Below are positions 45,026 through 54,357 of a stretch of 64,000 bases of DNA, piece by piece. The notes under the pieces are model-generated. The model saw only the letters and a program-made list of their open reading frames with translations. It had not been told where the DNA came from and did not search any database. The DNA is from Yeosuana sp043876835 (GTDB lineage Bacteria; Bacteroidota; Bacteroidia; Flavobacteriales; Flavobacteriaceae): NCBI RefSeq assembly GCF_043876835.1, contig NZ_JBAWJZ010000004.1:1-64000 (forward strand), given 5' to 3'. The position numbers and the translations under genes were made by a program. Numbering within the stretch: position 1 is the stretch's first letter; each line of letters opens with the position of its first letter.

Positions 45026-48000
45026 ATGAAAACAAAAATTATTCTCTTATTACTTTTTCTAGTATCCGTTTATGGCTTAGCTCAAAGCAAATCTGTCACG
45101 GGCGTTGTTACTAGTTCAGAAGACAATACACCCATACCAGGTGTAAATGTTATTGTACAAGGAACCAGTAGAGGTGCCAGTACTGATTTTGATGGGAATT
45201 TTTCCATTCAGGTTAGTGTTGGCGAAATATTGGAGTTCAGTTACGTTGGGTTTAAAACAAAGACCATAACTGTAGGAAACCAAAATAGTATTAACGTAAT
45301 ACTGGATATTGATGTTGAATCTCTAGACGAAGTTGTTATTGTTGGTTATGGAACTCAGAAAAAAGCGGTTCTTACAAGCTCAGTGAGTTCAATTAAAGGC
45401 GAAGATTTAGCTAGTGAGCCTATAGCTAATGCAACACAAGCATTACAAGGAAAAGCGGCAGGGGTTCATATAATTGCTTCAGATGCTCCTGGGTCTGCTT
45501 CAACAGTTATTATTAGAGGATTGGGTACCATACAAGGAGGAAGAGATCCATTGTACGTTGTAGATGGCGTTTTGACTGGTAATATAAATAACATCAATAC
45601 TTCTGATATTAAAACCATGAATGTTTTAAAAGATGCGGCTTCATTAGCAATTTATGGTAATAGAGGTGCTAATGGGGTTATAATCATTACCACTAAAAAA
45701 GGACGTTCTGGAAAAATGCAAGTCTCGTTTGATTCCTATACTGGTTTCAGGGATATATTAAGTAAAGTAGATATGGCGGATGCTTCTTCTTTTGTGACTT
45801 ATAGTAATGAGGCTGCCTTAAGGGATTTATTAAATGACAATGATCCAAGTAACGACAATGATACAAGTGGTTTTTTTCCAACAAACCAACAATATAATAC
45901 CAACTGGCTTGATGCAATTTCAAGAACTGCCAGAGTATCAAATTACAATTTATCACTATCTGGTGGATCTGATAATATTCAAGCATTTTTTAGTGTAGGA
46001 TATAATAAGGAAGAAGGAATTTTAAAAGATAATGATTTTAATAGACTTACTATAAGAAGTAATGTTGAATATAAAATTAGTGATAAGCTTAGCCTTTCTC
46101 AAAATGTAAGTGCAACAATAACACATGTTGCACCAAAATCATTTAATGCATTTACTACTGCTTACAAACAAGCCCCTATAGTTCCTGTAAGAGATGAAGA
46201 TGGACGGTTTGGTGCATCTGTAGCCTTTAATAATGTTGGGAATCCTGTAAAAGATTTATTTTATCAAGATGAAAATCAAAAGTTCTTTAAAATACAGGCC
46301 TCACTTAAAATGGATTATAAAATAATAGAGCCATTAGTCTTTACTTCTCAGTTTTCTATAGAATCTGAAACGGCAAGATTATATAATTTTCAAGATAGAT
46401 TAGGTTCTTATTTGGCCAGTAATCCTGGGAATACAGAAGAGAATTTTGAAGGGGGAATAGAAAACCCAGCTAAAACTAGGCTTACTGTTGAACATAAAAA
46501 TAATTATCATTGGTTTTTAGATAATTATTTCACGTTTGAAAAAACATTTAGTGAAGATCATACCATAAAGTTGACTGCTGGTATTACCGCAGAAGAAAGC
46601 AGAGGTGAATTTTTAAAGGGTACTAGAAATAATGTGCCTTTAGATTCAAATCTTAAATATAATTTGGGGCTGGGTGATGAAGATGATACACAACTTTCAG
46701 ATGGCTCATTTACAGTATTAGATAGATTATATTCTTTAATAGGGAGGGTGAATTATGATTATAAAAACAAATACATTTTTAATGCTTCTTATAGAAGAGA
46801 TGGTTCCAGCAAGTTTCAAAAAGGATTTAGATATGGTGATTTTTTTGCTGTGAGTGCCGGTTGGGCAATAAGTAATGAAGACTTTATGCAAGATGGATTT
46901 TTTGATGTTTTAAAGCTTAGGGCAAGTTATGGAGAGTTAGGAAATCAAAATGTTCCTTTTAATGTCCTGTCAGCAACAACTGGCAGCGGAGGGTTTTATG
47001 CATTTGGACCTAATCAAGATTTACAACAAGGCATCACAATAACAGGGACTGTTCAAGAAAATTTGTCTTGGGAAAATACCAATGAATATAATATAGGTAT
47101 AGAATATACACTTCTTGATTATAGATTGAGTGGTGAAATAGATTATTACCAAAGAGTAAATGAGAATGCTACTTTAGAAATTCAGCTTCCAGATGTTTTT
47201 GGTTTTGATCCTTTCAATTCTCATGTAGGTAGAATTGAAAATACAGGTGTAGAAGTCCTTTTAAATTGGTCAGATAAAATAAATGACAAGTTAAAATATC
47301 ATGTTGGTGGTAATTTTTCATACAACAAAAATGAATTGACCAAAGTAACCAGTCCTTTCTTTAATGAACAAACAGGAGGAAACATTGATAATGGACAATA
47401 CACTAAAAAAGTAGCAGTTGGACAACCATTGGGAAGTTTCTATTTATATGAAGTAGCTGGTATTGATGATAGAGGGGAATTTGTTTATAAAGATTTAAAT
47501 AATGATGGTGATATAACCGAAGATGATAGAAGATTCTTTGGTTCTTACATTCCAAAATATTTCTTCGGTTTCAATTTTGGATTCGATTATGATAATTTTG
47601 ATTTCAGTGTTGACACTTTTGGAAATTTTGGAAATGTGGTTTATAATGGTAAAAAAGCACAACGCTTCGGAAATGAAAACATTGAACAAAAAACATTTGA
47701 TAACCGTTGGACTTCTGGAAGACCAAGCAATACAACACCTATTGCTTCAAACGATGTACCAAAATCTTCCAATTACTATCTTGAATCAGGAGATTTCTTT
47801 AGAATTAATAACATAACATTGGGTTATACTTTCCCGAGTGAGAAATTAGGGCTGTTTTCTAAAATTAGAATTTATGCATCAGCAAAAAACCCAATTATTC
47901 TTAAAAGATTTTCAGGGTATTCTCCAGAATTATCTGGAGGCGATAATGGAAACCCTCTTAATACAGCTGGAATTGAACTGAATGCTTATCCAACGTTGCG

Positions 48001-48034
48001 ATCATTTTATATAGGAATAAACACATCATTTTAA
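45026..48034 (+). CDS. susC: SusC-like TonB-dependent outer-membrane transporter
   Basis: 1002 residues from ATG 45026 (an earlier in-frame TTG lies before the signal peptide). Order: signal peptide ending GLAQ, carboxypeptidase-regulatory-like domain (SKSVTGVVTSSEDNTPIPGVN, DFDGNFSIQV), a linker with VVIVGYGTQKK (TonB box region), plug domain (ALQGKAAGVHI, LYVVDGV) and a 22-strand barrel ending in an aromatic residue (NTSF). It imports oligosaccharides with SusD as lid. It is followed by susD after 13 bp, and preceded by the candidate operator and promoter. Confidence 0.95.
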   Translation: MKTKIILLLLFLVSVYGLAQSKSVTGVVTSSEDNTPIPGVNVIVQGTSRGASTDFDGNFSIQVSVGEILEFSYVGFKTKTITVGNQNSINVILDIDVESLDEVVIVGYGTQKKAVLTSSVSSIKGEDLASEPIANATQALQGKAAGVHIIASDAPGSASTVIIRGLGTIQGGRDPLYVVDGVLTGNINNINTSDIKTMNVLKDAASLAIYGNRGANGVIIITTKKGRSGKMQVSFDSYTGFRDILSKVDMADASSFVTYSNEAALRDLLNDNDPSNDNDTSGFFPTNQQYNTNWLDAISRTARVSNYNLSLSGGSDNIQAFFSVGYNKEEGILKDNDFNRLTIRSNVEYKISDKLSLSQNVSATITHVAPKSFNAFTTAYKQAPIVPVRDEDGRFGASVAFNNVGNPVKDLFYQDENQKFFKIQASLKMDYKIIEPLVFTSQFSIESETARLYNFQDRLGSYLASNPGNTEENFEGGIENPAKTRLTVEHKNNYHWFLDNYFTFEKTFSEDHTIKLTAGITAEESRGEFLKGTRNNVPLDSNLKYNLGLGDEDDTQLSDGSFTVLDRLYSLIGRVNYDYKNKYIFNASYRRDGSSKFQKGFRYGDFFAVSAGWAISNEDFMQDGFFDVLKLRASYGELGNQNVPFNVLSATTGSGGFYAFGPNQDLQQGITITGTVQENLSWENTNEYNIGIEYTLLDYRLSGEIDYYQRVNENATLEIQLPDVFGFDPFNSHVGRIENTGVEVLLNWSDKINDKLKYHVGGNFSYNKNELTKVTSPFFNEQTGGNIDNGQYTKKVAVGQPLGSFYLYEVAGIDDRGEFVYKDLNNDGDITEDDRRFFGSYIPKYFFGFNFGFDYDNFDFSVDTFGNFGNVVYNGKKAQRFGNENIEQKTFDNRWTSGRPSNTTPIASNDVPKSSNYYLESGDFFRINNITLGYTFPSEKLGLFSKIRIYASAKNPIILKRFSGYSPELSGGDNGNPLNTAGIELNAYPTLRSFYIGINTSF

Positions 48035-48047
48035 TAAATAAAGAAAA

Positions 48048-49487
48048 ATGAAAAATTTAACTAAAAAATCAATTTGTTATAGTATGTCAATACTATTAAC
48101 ACTAGGGTTTACACTCTCCTGCAGTGAAGACTTTATTAATGTTGCGGCTAATAAAGAAACTGAAAGTGCAATAACTGCGGATAAAGCCCCTGAACTGGTA
48201 AACGCTGTTTACAATAACCTTAATCAATGGGCTATGAGCTCATTTTCATGGAATGGTGTTAGTAGCATCACCTCTGATGATGCTGATAAAGGCAGTGATC
48301 CTGGAGATACGGGTGGGGATAAAAATTTATTAGATGGACTTACTTTTGATGCCACAACCATATCATTCGATGAGGTTTGGGCTGCACATTATGATGGCAT
48401 ACAAAGAGCCAATCAAGCCATAAACAGACTAGAGGCATTTGATTTAGATCCTACATTAAAAAGTAGGCTTATTGGGGAGGCGAAATTTTTAAGGGCATTA
48501 ACATATTTCAGACTTGTAAAAACTTTTGGAGGTGTTCCATTAATAGCAGGTATCCCAGACCTTAGTGTTGATCCTGCACAACTTCTTAGTAGAGCTACAA
48601 AAGAAGAAACTTATGCTTTTATTGAGACAGATTTAACGGAAGCAATCGCCTCTTTACCAGAAAAAAGTGGGTATCCCATTTCAGAGTTAGGAAGAGCAAC
48701 CAAAGGAGCCGCTAAAGCATTACTGGCAAAAGTGAGCATGTACCAAAATAAATGGCCAGCAGTTTTAACCTTAACTAATGAGATTATTGCATCTGGTGAA
48801 TATGGCTTAACCCCTAATTACGAAGATATTTGGAAAGAAATATCAGAAAATAATATAGAATCCATTTTTGAGATTCAAGCAAGGGGAGAAACTCCTACTG
48901 CTGGAACGCAAGGCTATAGTGTTACTCAAGGTGCTAGAGGTGCTGGCGGTTGGGGCTGGGGCTTTAATACGCCTTCACAGAATTTAGCCGATTCTTATGA
49001 GGCTGGAGATACTAGACGAGATGCCACCATAATTTTTAGGGGAGAAATTTTGTTTGACGGAAGACTAGTACCAAACACCGTAGTAAACCCTATGTATAAT
49101 CAAAAAGCCTATTCCAGCGCATTTTCAGATGCTTGGGAAACAGGGAAAAACATCCGCATACTACGTTATGCAGATGTATTATTAATGAATGCAGAAGCGG
49201 CATTAGCAACTGGAGGTGATGCGGCAACACCTTTGAACCTGGTGAGAAATAGAGCCGGATTAGGAGATGCGCCTGTTGTTAACCAAATGGCTATTTGGGA
49301 AGAGAGAAGACATGAATTGGCTTTTGAGCATGACCGTTATTTTGATTTGGTTCGCCAAGGAAGAGCGGGTACTGTATTAAGAGCTTTAGGCAAACCTTTT
49401 GTAGATGGTAAGCATGAAGTATTCCCTATACCTAATGAACAAATAATTAAAAGTGGTGGATTGCTTGAACAAAACCCTGGTTATTAA
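48048..49487 (+). CDS. susD: SusD/RagB-family nutrient-binding lipoprotein
   Basis: 479 residues with lipobox FTLSC (Cys about 24). The SusD TPR-rich fold shows IQRANQAINRLE, GEAKFLRALTYFRLVKTFGGVPL and a C-terminal WEERRHELAFEHDRYFDLVRQGRA, all classical. It sits on the cell surface and delivers glycan to the SusC partner. Spacing 13 bp after susC; 50 bp before the GH144-like gene. Confidence 0.95.
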   Translation: MKNLTKKSICYSMSILLTLGFTLSCSEDFINVAANKETESAITADKAPELVNAVYNNLNQWAMSSFSWNGVSSITSDDADKGSDPGDTGGDKNLLDGLTFDATTISFDEVWAAHYDGIQRANQAINRLEAFDLDPTLKSRLIGEAKFLRALTYFRLVKTFGGVPLIAGIPDLSVDPAQLLSRATKEETYAFIETDLTEAIASLPEKSGYPISELGRATKGAAKALLAKVSMYQNKWPAVLTLTNEIIASGEYGLTPNYEDIWKEISENNIESIFEIQARGETPTAGTQGYSVTQGARGAGGWGWGFNTPSQNLADSYEAGDTRRDATIIFRGEILFDGRLVPNTVVNPMYNQKAYSSAFSDAWETGKNIRILRYADVLLMNAEAALATGGDAATPLNLVRNRAGLGDAPVVNQMAIWEERRHELAFEHDRYFDLVRQGRAGTVLRALGKPFVDGKHEVFPIPNEQIIKSGGLLEQNPGY

Positions 49488-49537
49488 AAACCGTATAAAA
49501 ATGATTAAAAATTAAGAGGTTTAAATATATAAAATCA

Positions 49538-50884
49538 GTGTTCATTATAAAAGTAAAAAGAATATTCTCGATGTTTCCATATTGTTTTGTATTGTTAATG
49601 ATGCTTAATAGTTGTGGAGGAGGAAGTGATATTTCACCTCCTCCGCCAGACGTGCCTATTATTCAGGAGCCTACAGTATCAGAAATTCCTTTTGAGGAAT
49701 TATTGAACTTGGTGCAAGAACGCACATTTAAATATTTTTGGGATTTTGCTGAACCCACAAGTGGTTTAGCTAGAGAGCGTTCGCAATCACTGGAAACAAT
49801 GGCTACTGGAGGTTCTGGTTTTGGTATTTCGAGTTTCCCAGCTGCAGTTAATAGAGGGTGGATAACTAGAGACCAGGCCATTCAGCAATTAAAAAAAATA
49901 TTAACCTTCCTTGAAAATGCGAACACATATCATGGTGCATTTTCACATTGGTATCGGAAAACAGGTGAAACACAACCTTTTGCTGATAAAGACGATGGAG
50001 GGGATATTGTTGAAACCGCATTCTTAATTCAAGGACTGCTGATTAACAGACAATATTTTTCTGGTAACAGTGCCGATGAAATTGCCATTCGTGATAGGAT
50101 TACTGCCATTTGGGAAGATGTAGAATGGGATTGGTATACTCAAGGGAACAAATCGATTACTTGGCATTGGTCTGAAAACTATGGGTTTGAACTAAATCAT
50201 ATAATTACTGGATGGAATGAAGCATTGATTGTATACATATTGGCTGCAGCATCACCTACACATACTATTGATAAAGAAACTTATGACAATGGATGGGCAC
50301 GTAATGGTGATATGAAAAACAACTCAACTTATTACGGTCATATTTTGCCATTAGGAGAAAATTTGGGAGGACCGTTGTTTTTTGCCCATTATTCATTTAT
50401 TGGTTTAAACCCTAGGGGCTTATCCGATCAATATGCTAATTACAATACACAGAATATAGCACATAGCCTTATTAATTACGAATATTGTAAAGCAAACCCA
50501 AAAGGTTATAAAGGGTATAGTGAATATTGCTGGGGATTAACTGCAAGTGATAACATTACGGGTTATTCGGCCCATAGTCCAACAAACGATTTGGGAATTA
50601 TTACACCAACAGCAGCACTTTCATCATTCCCATATACCCCTATTGAATCAAGAAAAGCATTGGAGTATTTTTACTATCAACAATATGATAAATTATGGGG
50701 AAAATATGGGTTTTATGATGCTTTTTCAGAACAACAAAATTGGGTTGCAGACGGTTATTTAGCGATAGATCAAGGGCCTATAATAGCCATGATAGAAAAT
50801 TATAGAACTCAATTATTATGGTCTTTATTTATGCAAGACCAAGAAATAAAAGATGGATTAACAAAATTAGGGTTTACATACTAA
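49538..50884 (+). CDS. GH144-like glucanase lipoprotein (glucoamylase-family PF10091)
   Basis: 448 residues from GTG 49538, which supplies basic residues before the hydrophobic signal; an ATG at 49571 is an alternative. The lipobox ends LNSC with Gly-rich spacer, so surface or periplasmic. The family pattern includes RTFKYFWDFAEP, the region ERSQSLETMATGGSGFG, WHWSENYGFELNH and the C-terminal WGLTASDNITGYSAHSP ... TPTAALSSFPYTP. Bacteroidota members characterised as GH144 are endo-beta-1,2-glucanases. The GH3 gene downstream would be its natural partner. A decayed 3' copy of a relative lies at 53349. Confidence 0.87.
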   Translation: MFIIKVKRIFSMFPYCFVLLMMLNSCGGGSDISPPPPDVPIIQEPTVSEIPFEELLNLVQERTFKYFWDFAEPTSGLARERSQSLETMATGGSGFGISSFPAAVNRGWITRDQAIQQLKKILTFLENANTYHGAFSHWYRKTGETQPFADKDDGGDIVETAFLIQGLLINRQYFSGNSADEIAIRDRITAIWEDVEWDWYTQGNKSITWHWSENYGFELNHIITGWNEALIVYILAAASPTHTIDKETYDNGWARNGDMKNNSTYYGHILPLGENLGGPLFFAHYSFIGLNPRGLSDQYANYNTQNIAHSLINYEYCKANPKGYKGYSEYCWGLTASDNITGYSAHSPTNDLGIITPTAALSSFPYTPIESRKALEYFYYQQYDKLWGKYGFYDAFSEQQNWVADGYLAIDQGPIIAMIENYRTQLLWSLFMQDQEIKDGLTKLGFTY

Positions 50885-50900
50885 CTAAATAAACTCAAGA

Positions 50901-51199
50901 ATAACGGTTACGGCTAACATAACCAATACATTAAATTTTGATGGTTAAGAAATTGTGCAATTATATATTAAAGACAAATTTGGTATTATTACCAGACCTG
51001 TTAAAAAGTTAAAAGGGTTCAAAAAAACGAATTTGAAAAAAGGAGAAACAAAAACAAAGGGATTTTTATTACTGCCAACGATTTAAAATTTTATGACAGT
51101 AATTTAAATTTTGTAAACGAAGAGGACGATTACGAACTTTTTGAAGTAGGTAGCTCAGATTATAAATTTGCACATCAATTTTATTTACAAAAAGATTAA
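50901..51199 (+). pseudogene. Decayed 3' end of a GH3 beta-glucosidase gene
   Basis: The stretch encodes, in one frame, ITVTANITNTLNFDG, then TAA, then EIVQLYIKDKFGIITRPVKK and LKGFKKTNLKKGET. This matches the fibronectin-III-like C-terminal domain of the intact GH3 at 54358 (EFDGKEIVQLYIRD, TRPVKELKGFQK). A Lys codon has become a stop. Near 51061 a frameshift moves the reading frame to NDLKFYDSNLNFVNEEDDYELFEVG, again homologous, up to a TAA at 51197. Only the last 100 codons or so remain. With the gap 50885-51227 otherwise empty, this is clear remnant sequence. Confidence 0.85.
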
Positions 51200-51227
51200 A
51201 ACAATAAAGCTAATTAAATAAATTATT

Positions 51228-53207
51228 ATGAAAACAACTAAATTTTATCTAAATGCATTTCTGCTTTTAATAACGTTGATATTTTTAGCATCTTGTGAAG
51301 ATGATTTAAATAAATATCCAACTATAGCATATGCTCCATGTGAGGATACTAATGTTACAATAGATGATAACATTATATCAGATTTTGAATGTCAGGCAAA
51401 CGTCGATTTGACAGGAGTAGAAGTGGTAAGAAATCCTGCAGAAATACAAATTAATACAAGTAGATTTGTTGGTAAATATATTGATGGAACTGGTGCTTGG
51501 GATGCTTTGATTATTGATTATGGCGCTCCCATTGATTTAACAACATATAATATTTTTAAGCTAAAAATTAGAACAGCAATAGCGGGAACATTGATTGTAA
51601 AATTGGAAGGAGGAACTTCTACTCCATCTGAAAAAACAACTAATGTAACTGGAAATAATGGTTGGGCAGAATATTCATTTGATTTTAGCGATCAATTTAA
51701 TCAAAATCACAATAAGCTTGTGTTATTCTTTAATGCAGGTGTTGATACTGATGGTACAAATGAATACTTTATAGATGACCTTAAATATGTTTTATCAGGA
51801 GATCCTTGTGCAGGAGTTGTTCCAGATCTTAGTATCGTTAGTGATTTTGATTGTCAAATGAATCAAGATACTCCAGAGGTTGAAAAAATAGCCACTCCCA
51901 ATAAAAATGATGTAAATAGCAGTAAATTTTCTGGTAAATATATTGATGAAGTTGGTGCTTGGGATGCCGTAATAATAGACTTTGGAGCTCCTATAGATTT
52001 ATCAACAAAGAATGTGTTTAGTATAAAAGTTTTTGCACCGGTAGCGGGAATTTTAAAAGCTAAGTTAGAAGGTGGTACTTCAGGAGGGATTGAAGTTGAT
52101 GCCCAAATCACAAATACAGGAGTATGGAAGGAATACACTTTTGATTTTAGTAGTCAGGCAACAGAAAATCACACTAAAATAGTACTCTTCTTTAATGCAG
52201 GTGTAGACACCGATGGTACTGAGGTTTATTATATGGATGATTTAAAATTCATAGAACTTTCAGACCCATGTATTGGTGTAGCCCCTGATTTAAGTGTTAT
52301 TAATGATTTTAATTGTCAGCAAAATTCAGTGGTAACCTGTTGTATTCCAAATCAAATTGTTGTTAACCCAGATTTGAATGCAGCTAATCCAAGTGATTCC
52401 GTATTAGAAGTAACAGATAACGGTACCGATGCTTGGGATGCTTTAGTCCTTGATTATGGTGGCGCAATTGATTTAACAACTAAAAATTATTTACGAATTA
52501 AAATTTTATCAACTAGAGCAGTTCCTTTATTGGCAAAATTAGAAGGAGGCACATCTGCTGGAAAAGAAGTTTGGGGTGCCATTACTACAGCAAATGCTTG
52601 GACAGAATACATCTTTGATTTTAGTGATCAAGCAGCAGAAAATCATCAAAAAGTAGTATTCTTTTTCAATGGTGGTGAAACAAATGGAACTGCATCAGAT
52701 CTTTATTACATTGATGATGTAAGATTTAGTGAGTTTGACCCTTGTTTCGGAGTGTCAATAGATACAAGTATTGTTAACGATTTTGAATGTCAGCAAAATT
52801 ATGATGTGGTATGCTGCGTAAATACAGCTATTCTTGATAATCCTGATGTTAGCGGAATAAATGTCAGCACAAGTGTACTTGAAGTTACAGATAATGGTAC
52901 AGATGCATGGGACGCATTAGTATTTGATTTTGGAGATGTCATTGACTTATCTGTAAAAAATCAATTGAAAATAAAGATTTTGTCAACTGTAGCAGTACCG
53001 TTGCTGGCTAAACTAGAAGGAGGCACATCTGGTGGGAAAGAGGTTTGGGGAGCGATTACTACAACAAATGCTTGGACAGAATATACTTTTGATTTTAGTG
53101 ATCAAGCAGCAGAAAATCATCAAAAAGTAGTATTCTTTTTCAATGGTGGTGAAACAAATGGAACTGCGGCTGATATTTATTATATCGATGATATAAAATG
53201 GCAATAG
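51228..53207 (+). CDS. Surface lipoprotein with four tandem carbohydrate-binding-like repeats (SusE/F-position)
   Basis: 659 residues with lipobox LASC (C23). After a short linker the protein is four repeats of about 155 residues: about 38-191, 192-345, 346-503 and 504-659. Each begins with a Pro-Cys motif and an S/NDF-x-C-Q strand and has AWDALIIDYGAPIDL, KLEGGTS, WTEYTFDFSDQ, ENHxKIVLFFN and YIDDLK. This jelly-roll pattern suggests glycan-binding modules in the position of SusE/F surface glycan-binding proteins. Repeats 3 and 4 carry an extra CC pair and are nearly identical over long stretches. No catalytic residues are recognised. Confidence 0.85.
   Translation: MKTTKFYLNAFLLLITLIFLASCEDDLNKYPTIAYAPCEDTNVTIDDNIISDFECQANVDLTGVEVVRNPAEIQINTSRFVGKYIDGTGAWDALIIDYGAPIDLTTYNIFKLKIRTAIAGTLIVKLEGGTSTPSEKTTNVTGNNGWAEYSFDFSDQFNQNHNKLVLFFNAGVDTDGTNEYFIDDLKYVLSGDPCAGVVPDLSIVSDFDCQMNQDTPEVEKIATPNKNDVNSSKFSGKYIDEVGAWDAVIIDFGAPIDLSTKNVFSIKVFAPVAGILKAKLEGGTSGGIEVDAQITNTGVWKEYTFDFSSQATENHTKIVLFFNAGVDTDGTEVYYMDDLKFIELSDPCIGVAPDLSVINDFNCQQNSVVTCCIPNQIVVNPDLNAANPSDSVLEVTDNGTDAWDALVLDYGGAIDLTTKNYLRIKILSTRAVPLLAKLEGGTSAGKEVWGAITTANAWTEYIFDFSDQAAENHQKVVFFFNGGETNGTASDLYYIDDVRFSEFDPCFGVSIDTSIVNDFECQQNYDVVCCVNTAILDNPDVSGINVSTSVLEVTDNGTDAWDALVFDFGDVIDLSVKNQLKIKILSTVAVPLLAKLEGGTSGGKEVWGAITTTNAWTEYTFDFSDQAAENHQKVVFFFNGGETNGTAADIYYIDDIKWQ
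52600..53200 (+). repeat. Near-identical DNA copies in repeats 3 and 4 of the surface lipoprotein
   Basis: About 100 bp around 52605-52700 (from the AWTEY codons to GGETNGTA) recurs almost base for base at about 53075-53170. The only differences seen are a few positions. This points to a recent duplication or gene conversion between the last two modules. Confidence 0.75.
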
Positions 53208-53274
53208 TTTAGTAATTACAAAATTGGTCAAGTAAAAAACTAAGATATTAGGGATTGAGTAAATTTGCTTGAAT

Positions 53275-53308
53275 AAAAGGGAGAGGCCTTATTTTCCTCT
53301 CCTTTTTT
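53275..53308 (+). terminator. Intrinsic terminator after the repeat lipoprotein
   Basis: GGAGAGG (53280-53286) pairs with CCTCTCC (53296-53302) around a 9-nt loop, extended by A-T pairs on the outside, and is followed by six T. It separates the repeat-lipoprotein gene from the GH144 remnant and later genes. Confidence 0.8.
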
Positions 53309-53348
53309 AATTTATTGCAAAATAAACGAATATTATTTAGTGTAAAAG

Positions 53349-53534
53349 ATGACAAGTTTTTATGATGCTTTTAGTCCACAATATAATTATTGGGTTGCCG
53401 ATGCTTATTTGTCCATCGATCAGGGTCCAGAAATTATTATGATTGAAAATTACAGATCTGGTTTGTTATGGAATTTGTTTATGCAAAATGCAGATGTTAA
53501 ATTAGGTTTAGATAAATTAGGATTTAATTATTAA
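53349..53534 (+). pseudogene. 3' remnant of a GH144-like glucanase gene
   Basis: The 61-codon frame SFYDAFSPQYNYWVADAYLS, then IDQGPEIIMIENYRSGLLWN, aligns with the last 57 residues of the intact GH144-like protein (FYDAFSEQQNWVADGYLAID and following), ending in the same LDKLGFNY/LTKLGFTY. There is no signal peptide, catalytic domain or ribosome binding site worth naming. Homology breaks off just before FYDAF. The reading frame still ends properly, 11 bp before the esterase gene, so the ancestral gene was once its upstream neighbour. Confidence 0.85.
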
Positions 53535-53545
53535 ATATTTGTAGA

Positions 53546-54355
53546 ATGAAACATTATCAAATAAAATATAGCAATCAGAATACGTTTTGGGTTCTATTTT
53601 TTTTTGTCTCTAATTTTTTAATAGCTCAAAATAAAGAACTTTTTTCAAAGGAATTATATTTTCATAATAATGATACTTTAAAGTACCGCTTATTACTTCC
53701 TGAAAATTTTTCAGAAGAAAAGGAATATCCTCTTGTTTTATTTCTTCATGGAAGAGGGGAACAAGGAAACGACAATGAAACTCAACTGGTACATGGCAGC
53801 AAATTATTTTTAGAAAATTATAGTAAAGATGAATTTCCAGCAATTATTATTTTTCCACAATGTCCAAAAGACGATTATTGGGCTAATGTAAATCGAAATG
53901 AATCGAAAAAAGGACTTGAAAAATACAAATTTAAACGATTAGGAAAACCAACAAAGTCCATGACGCTTGTTTTGAGTTTAATGGAAGATTTAACTAAAAA
54001 ATCATACGTTAAAAAAGATCAGGTGTATGTTGGAGGACTTTCTATGGGAGGCATGGGCACTTTTGAAATTATAAATAGAAAACCAGACATGTTTGCTGCA
54101 GCATTTCCTATTTGTGGAGGAGGAAATCCAAAATCTGTTAACAGATATGCAAATAAGATTTCGCTTTGGGTATTCCATGGAGGAAAAGATGATGTTGTAA
54201 TCCCCTATTTTTCTTTAAGAATGGTAGCAGCGCTTCAAAAAAAAGGAGCTGATGTAAAATTAACATATTTTGAAAATGATAATCACAATAGCTGGGACTC
54301 TGCATTTGCAGAACCTGAACTTTTAAGTTGGCTATTTTCAAAAACAAAAAAATAA
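53546..54355 (+). CDS. Secreted alpha/beta hydrolase (PHB-depolymerase/feruloyl-esterase-like)
   Basis: 269 residues with signal peptide ending FLIAQ. The oxyanion segment LVLFLHGRGEQGND, nucleophile elbow GLSMGGMGT (S166), an Asp in GGKDDVV and the His in NDNHNSWDS form the triad. Such prolyl-oligopeptidase/esterase-like hydrolases are frequent in PULs and remove acyl groups from glycans. Just 2 bp before the GH3 start codon (ATG 54358). Substrate unknown. Confidence 0.84.
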   Translation: MKHYQIKYSNQNTFWVLFFFVSNFLIAQNKELFSKELYFHNNDTLKYRLLLPENFSEEKEYPLVLFLHGRGEQGNDNETQLVHGSKLFLENYSKDEFPAIIIFPQCPKDDYWANVNRNESKKGLEKYKFKRLGKPTKSMTLVLSLMEDLTKKSYVKKDQVYVGGLSMGGMGTFEIINRKPDMFAAAFPICGGGNPKSVNRYANKISLWVFHGGKDDVVIPYFSLRMVAALQKKGADVKLTYFENDNHNSWDSAFAEPELLSWLFSKTKK

Positions 54356-54357
54356 AA

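Noticed and set aside
53349..53534. A real small protein of 61 residues
   Set aside because: It matches only the C-terminal 57 residues of a GH144-like enzyme and has no other gene features, so a remnant is more likely.
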